From JBFHES01 sp041584015 (GTDB taxonomy: Bacteria; Bacteroidota; Bacteroidia; Bacteroidales; M50B96): a stretch of 7,419 bases of DNA. Shown piece by piece: positions 5,930 to 7,419 of the stretch; the first letter of the stretch is position 1, and every line of letters starts with the position of its first letter. The notes under the pieces are model-generated. The model made no database searches. It worked only from the letters and a program-made list of their open reading frames with translations, and was not told the origin of the DNA. The stretch spans positions 1 to 7,419 of the forward strand of contig JBFHES010000225.1 of assembly GCA_041584015.1 (NCBI GenBank). The letters run 5' to 3'. Both the position numbers and the translations under genes were made by a program.

Positions 5930-7045
5930 TTATGTAGCAACATAAATTTTTCCGGGTAGTACTTTAACAAAACCATCAAACTCGAGTGTGAGTAAAATAC
6001 TTGAGATTTTATTCACAGGCATGTGCATTTTCATGGCCAGCCGGTCGAGTTCCATTTCTCCTGCTTTACGAATAAAGTCGAGAATCTGAACCGCTTCATC
6101 GGTAAGAGCTTCAAAGAGTTTTTGCTGTTCTACTTTACCGGGCTTTTCGTTTACATCCCAGGATAAAATATACTCCAGATCTTTAACAGATTCGAGCATA
6201 GCTGCTCTATTGGTTTTAATTAACCAGTTACAGCCTGCCGAGGGCTTGTCGCCAATTCTGCCGGGAACTGCCAATACATCGCGGTTATAGGAGTTGGCAA
6301 TGTCGGCGGTAATTAATGAACCTCCTTTTAAAGCCGACTCTACAACAATTGTAGCATCAGATAAACCAGCTATAATTCTATTGCGCTTTACAAAATTCTG
6401 TTTGTCGGCGATGGTACCACTAATAAATTCGGTTACAATAGCTCCGTGTTTTGTTATTTGGCTGGCTACATCGCGATGAATGCTTGGGTATAGTTTATCT
6501 AGTCCGTGTGCCATTACCGAAATGGTTTGCAGATTATTTGCCAGCGCTGCTTTATGTGCTGCTATATCTATCCCGTAGGCCAGCCCGCTAACAATAATTG
6601 GTTCGTGGCCGTGCTTCACCAATTCCGCTGTAAAATCATTACAAAAGGTGGTACCTAGAATGGATGGCTTGCGCGTTCCTACAATGCTTATTACTTTATT
6701 GCTATCAAAGTTGATGTTACCTTTTGCGTATAGCATTATTGGAGCATCCTCACATTCCTTTAAACGACTAGGGTAAGTATCGTCTAAAAAGTAGTATGTG
6801 TTAATTTTATTCTTGGTGATGAAATCAACTTCCTGACTGGCCCTGTCGAGCACATCGGAGTGAGCAATGCTATTGGCAAGGAAGGTGCCTATCCCGGGCA
6901 CCTTAAGCAGTGTTGTTTTATTGGCAGCAAATACTTCCTTTACACCGCCCAAATAAGCGATGAGCTTTTTCGCATTTGCACATCCTACACCCGGAATAAG
7001 GCTAATCCCAATTTTGTATTTTAATAAAGGATCAGCCATCTTCAT
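5930..7045 (-). CDS. dprA: DNA-processing protein DprA
   Basis: DprA (Smf) binds incoming single-stranded DNA in the cytoplasm and loads RecA during natural transformation. It also occurs in many bacteria not known to be competent. The 371-residue protein has all three expected parts. A helix-hairpin-helix region lies at about 15-60 (LIPGVGCANAKKL, KVPGIGTF). The Rossmann-like core follows with VGTRKPS at 122-128, SGLAYGIDIAAH at 153-164, KRNRIIAGLSD at 220-230, GGSLITA at 241-247 and VPGRIGDKPSAGCNWLI at 260-276. A winged-helix domain closes the protein at about 315-371 (ILDFIRKAGEMELDRLA onward). The length is normal and no motif is missing. The ATG at 7045 follows the upstream gene's TAA after a single base; a second in-frame ATG is two codons later (7039). 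The tight spacing suggests cotranscription and perhaps coupled translation with the upstream envelope-protein gene. Confidence 0.97.
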   Translation of the reverse strand: MKMADPLLKYKIGISLIPGVGCANAKKLIAYLGGVKEVFAANKTTLLKVPGIGTFLANSIAHSDVLDRASQEVDFITKNKINTYYFLDDTYPSRLKECEDAPIMLYAKGNINFDSNKVISIVGTRKPSILGTTFCNDFTAELVKHGHEPIIVSGLAYGIDIAAHKAALANNLQTISVMAHGLDKLYPSIHRDVASQITKHGAIVTEFISGTIADKQNFVKRNRIIAGLSDATIVVESALKGGSLITADIANSYNRDVLAVPGRIGDKPSAGCNWLIKTNRAAMLESVKDLEYILSWDVNEKPGKVEQQKLFEALTDEAVQILDFIRKAGEMELDRLAMKMHMPVNKISSILLTLEFDGFVKVLPGKIYVAT

Positions 7046-7046
7046 C

Positions 7047-7419
7047 TTATAATTTATAGCTTAGGCCGATGGTGTATGAGCCGGTATTAAAATATCCGAA
7101 CTCAATCATAGCTCCAATTTGAGGTGTGAAATAATATCTTGCTCCTAATGTTGGTGAAACATAAAGGAAGGTTTCTCTGTCTTTTTTCTCAAATAAACCA
7201 GCAATAACTTCATTGTCCATTGGACTTTGGTCGAAATTTGATTTGTACAGTTGCATGGTTAAACCTGCCTTTAGCGATACATATAGATCGAAAACTTCCG
7301 GATCCAGGATGATGTCAATCTCTTCGAGTAAAGTTGTGTAATGCCCGCTTAGCACAATACCTCCGCTTAAGTTCAAATAGCTACGGTATACTTCATATTC
7401 TATTAGTTCAGGAGAAGTA
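7047..7419 (-). CDS. Outer-membrane beta-barrel-like protein, C-terminal part (partial)
   Basis: The minus-strand frame is open from the right window edge to a TAA at 7049-7047, giving about 124 C-terminal residues; the N-terminus and any signal peptide lie outside. The TTG at 7376 is only an internal leucine codon, since the frame continues upstream (TSPELIEYEVYRSY). The sequence alternates polar and hydrophobic or aromatic residues in strand-like runs with polar turns (FLYVSPTLGARYYF, IGAMIEFGYFNTG, YTIGLSYKL). This pattern is typical of the last strands of small outer-membrane beta-barrels and porin-like proteins in Bacteroidota. The specific family and cargo cannot be told from this part. 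It ends one base before the dprA start. A periplasmic all-beta protein is the main alternative. Confidence 0.75.
   Translation of the reverse strand, partial: TSPELIEYEVYRSYLNLSGGIVLSGHYTTLLEEIDIILDPEVFDLYVSLKAGLTMQLYKSNFDQSPMDNEVIAGLFEKKDRETFLYVSPTLGARYYFTPQIGAMIEFGYFNTGSYTIGLSYKL

Noticed and set aside
7047..7376. A complete 109-residue gene starting at the TTG at 7376
   Set aside because: The frame stays open upstream to the window edge and the protein lacks a signal peptide at that start, so this is the C-terminal part of a longer gene.

Overview
The window looks like an ordinary chromosomal segment from a member of the Bacteroidota. The evidence is the gene families present: a GSCFA-domain protein, a CCDC81-type HU/SPOR fusion and a DprA with the SGLAYGID signature. 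AT-rich intergenic DNA, matches to the Bacteroidota TAnnTTTG -7 element and mostly missing Shine-Dalgarno sequences agree with this. I see no rRNA, tRNA, insertion sequence, integrase, CRISPR array or phage gene, and no abrupt change in base composition. The order below phylum cannot be settled from this sequence.

Layout from left to right. Positions 1-48 hold the first 16 codons of a minus-strand gene that starts with a signal-peptide-like sequence and leaves the window. Next on the minus strand is a two-gene unit: an alpha/beta hydrolase of the monoacylglycerol lipase type (1902-1081) and a GSCFA-domain protein (best start 1081), joined by a TAATG stop/start overlap. Diverging from it on the plus strand are a TatD-family metal-dependent hydrolase (2058-2825) with a small terminator, a 251-base gap containing a possible folded leader, and a secreted protein of about 523 residues with no recognised family (3077-4648). 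That gene ends at a strong terminator with a UUCG loop, which faces a second terminator serving the minus-strand gene on the right. The right part is all minus strand: the 3' end of an outer-membrane beta-barrel-like gene (cut by the window edge), dprA one base behind it, and, behind its own promoter, a TTG-started protein joining HU-like domains, one membrane helix and a periplasmic SPOR domain.

How the genes might work together. The lipase-like and GSCFA genes are probably translationally coupled and may act on related ester substrates, but that is inference. DprA is the RecA loader for incoming single-stranded DNA, and its tight linkage to an envelope protein gene is the only hint of a shared transcript on that side. 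The HU-SPOR protein could bridge cytoplasmic nucleoprotein and septal peptidoglycan. No new defence or mobile system is evident. The least explained items are the secreted protein with its long leader, and the paired repeats inside that leader.
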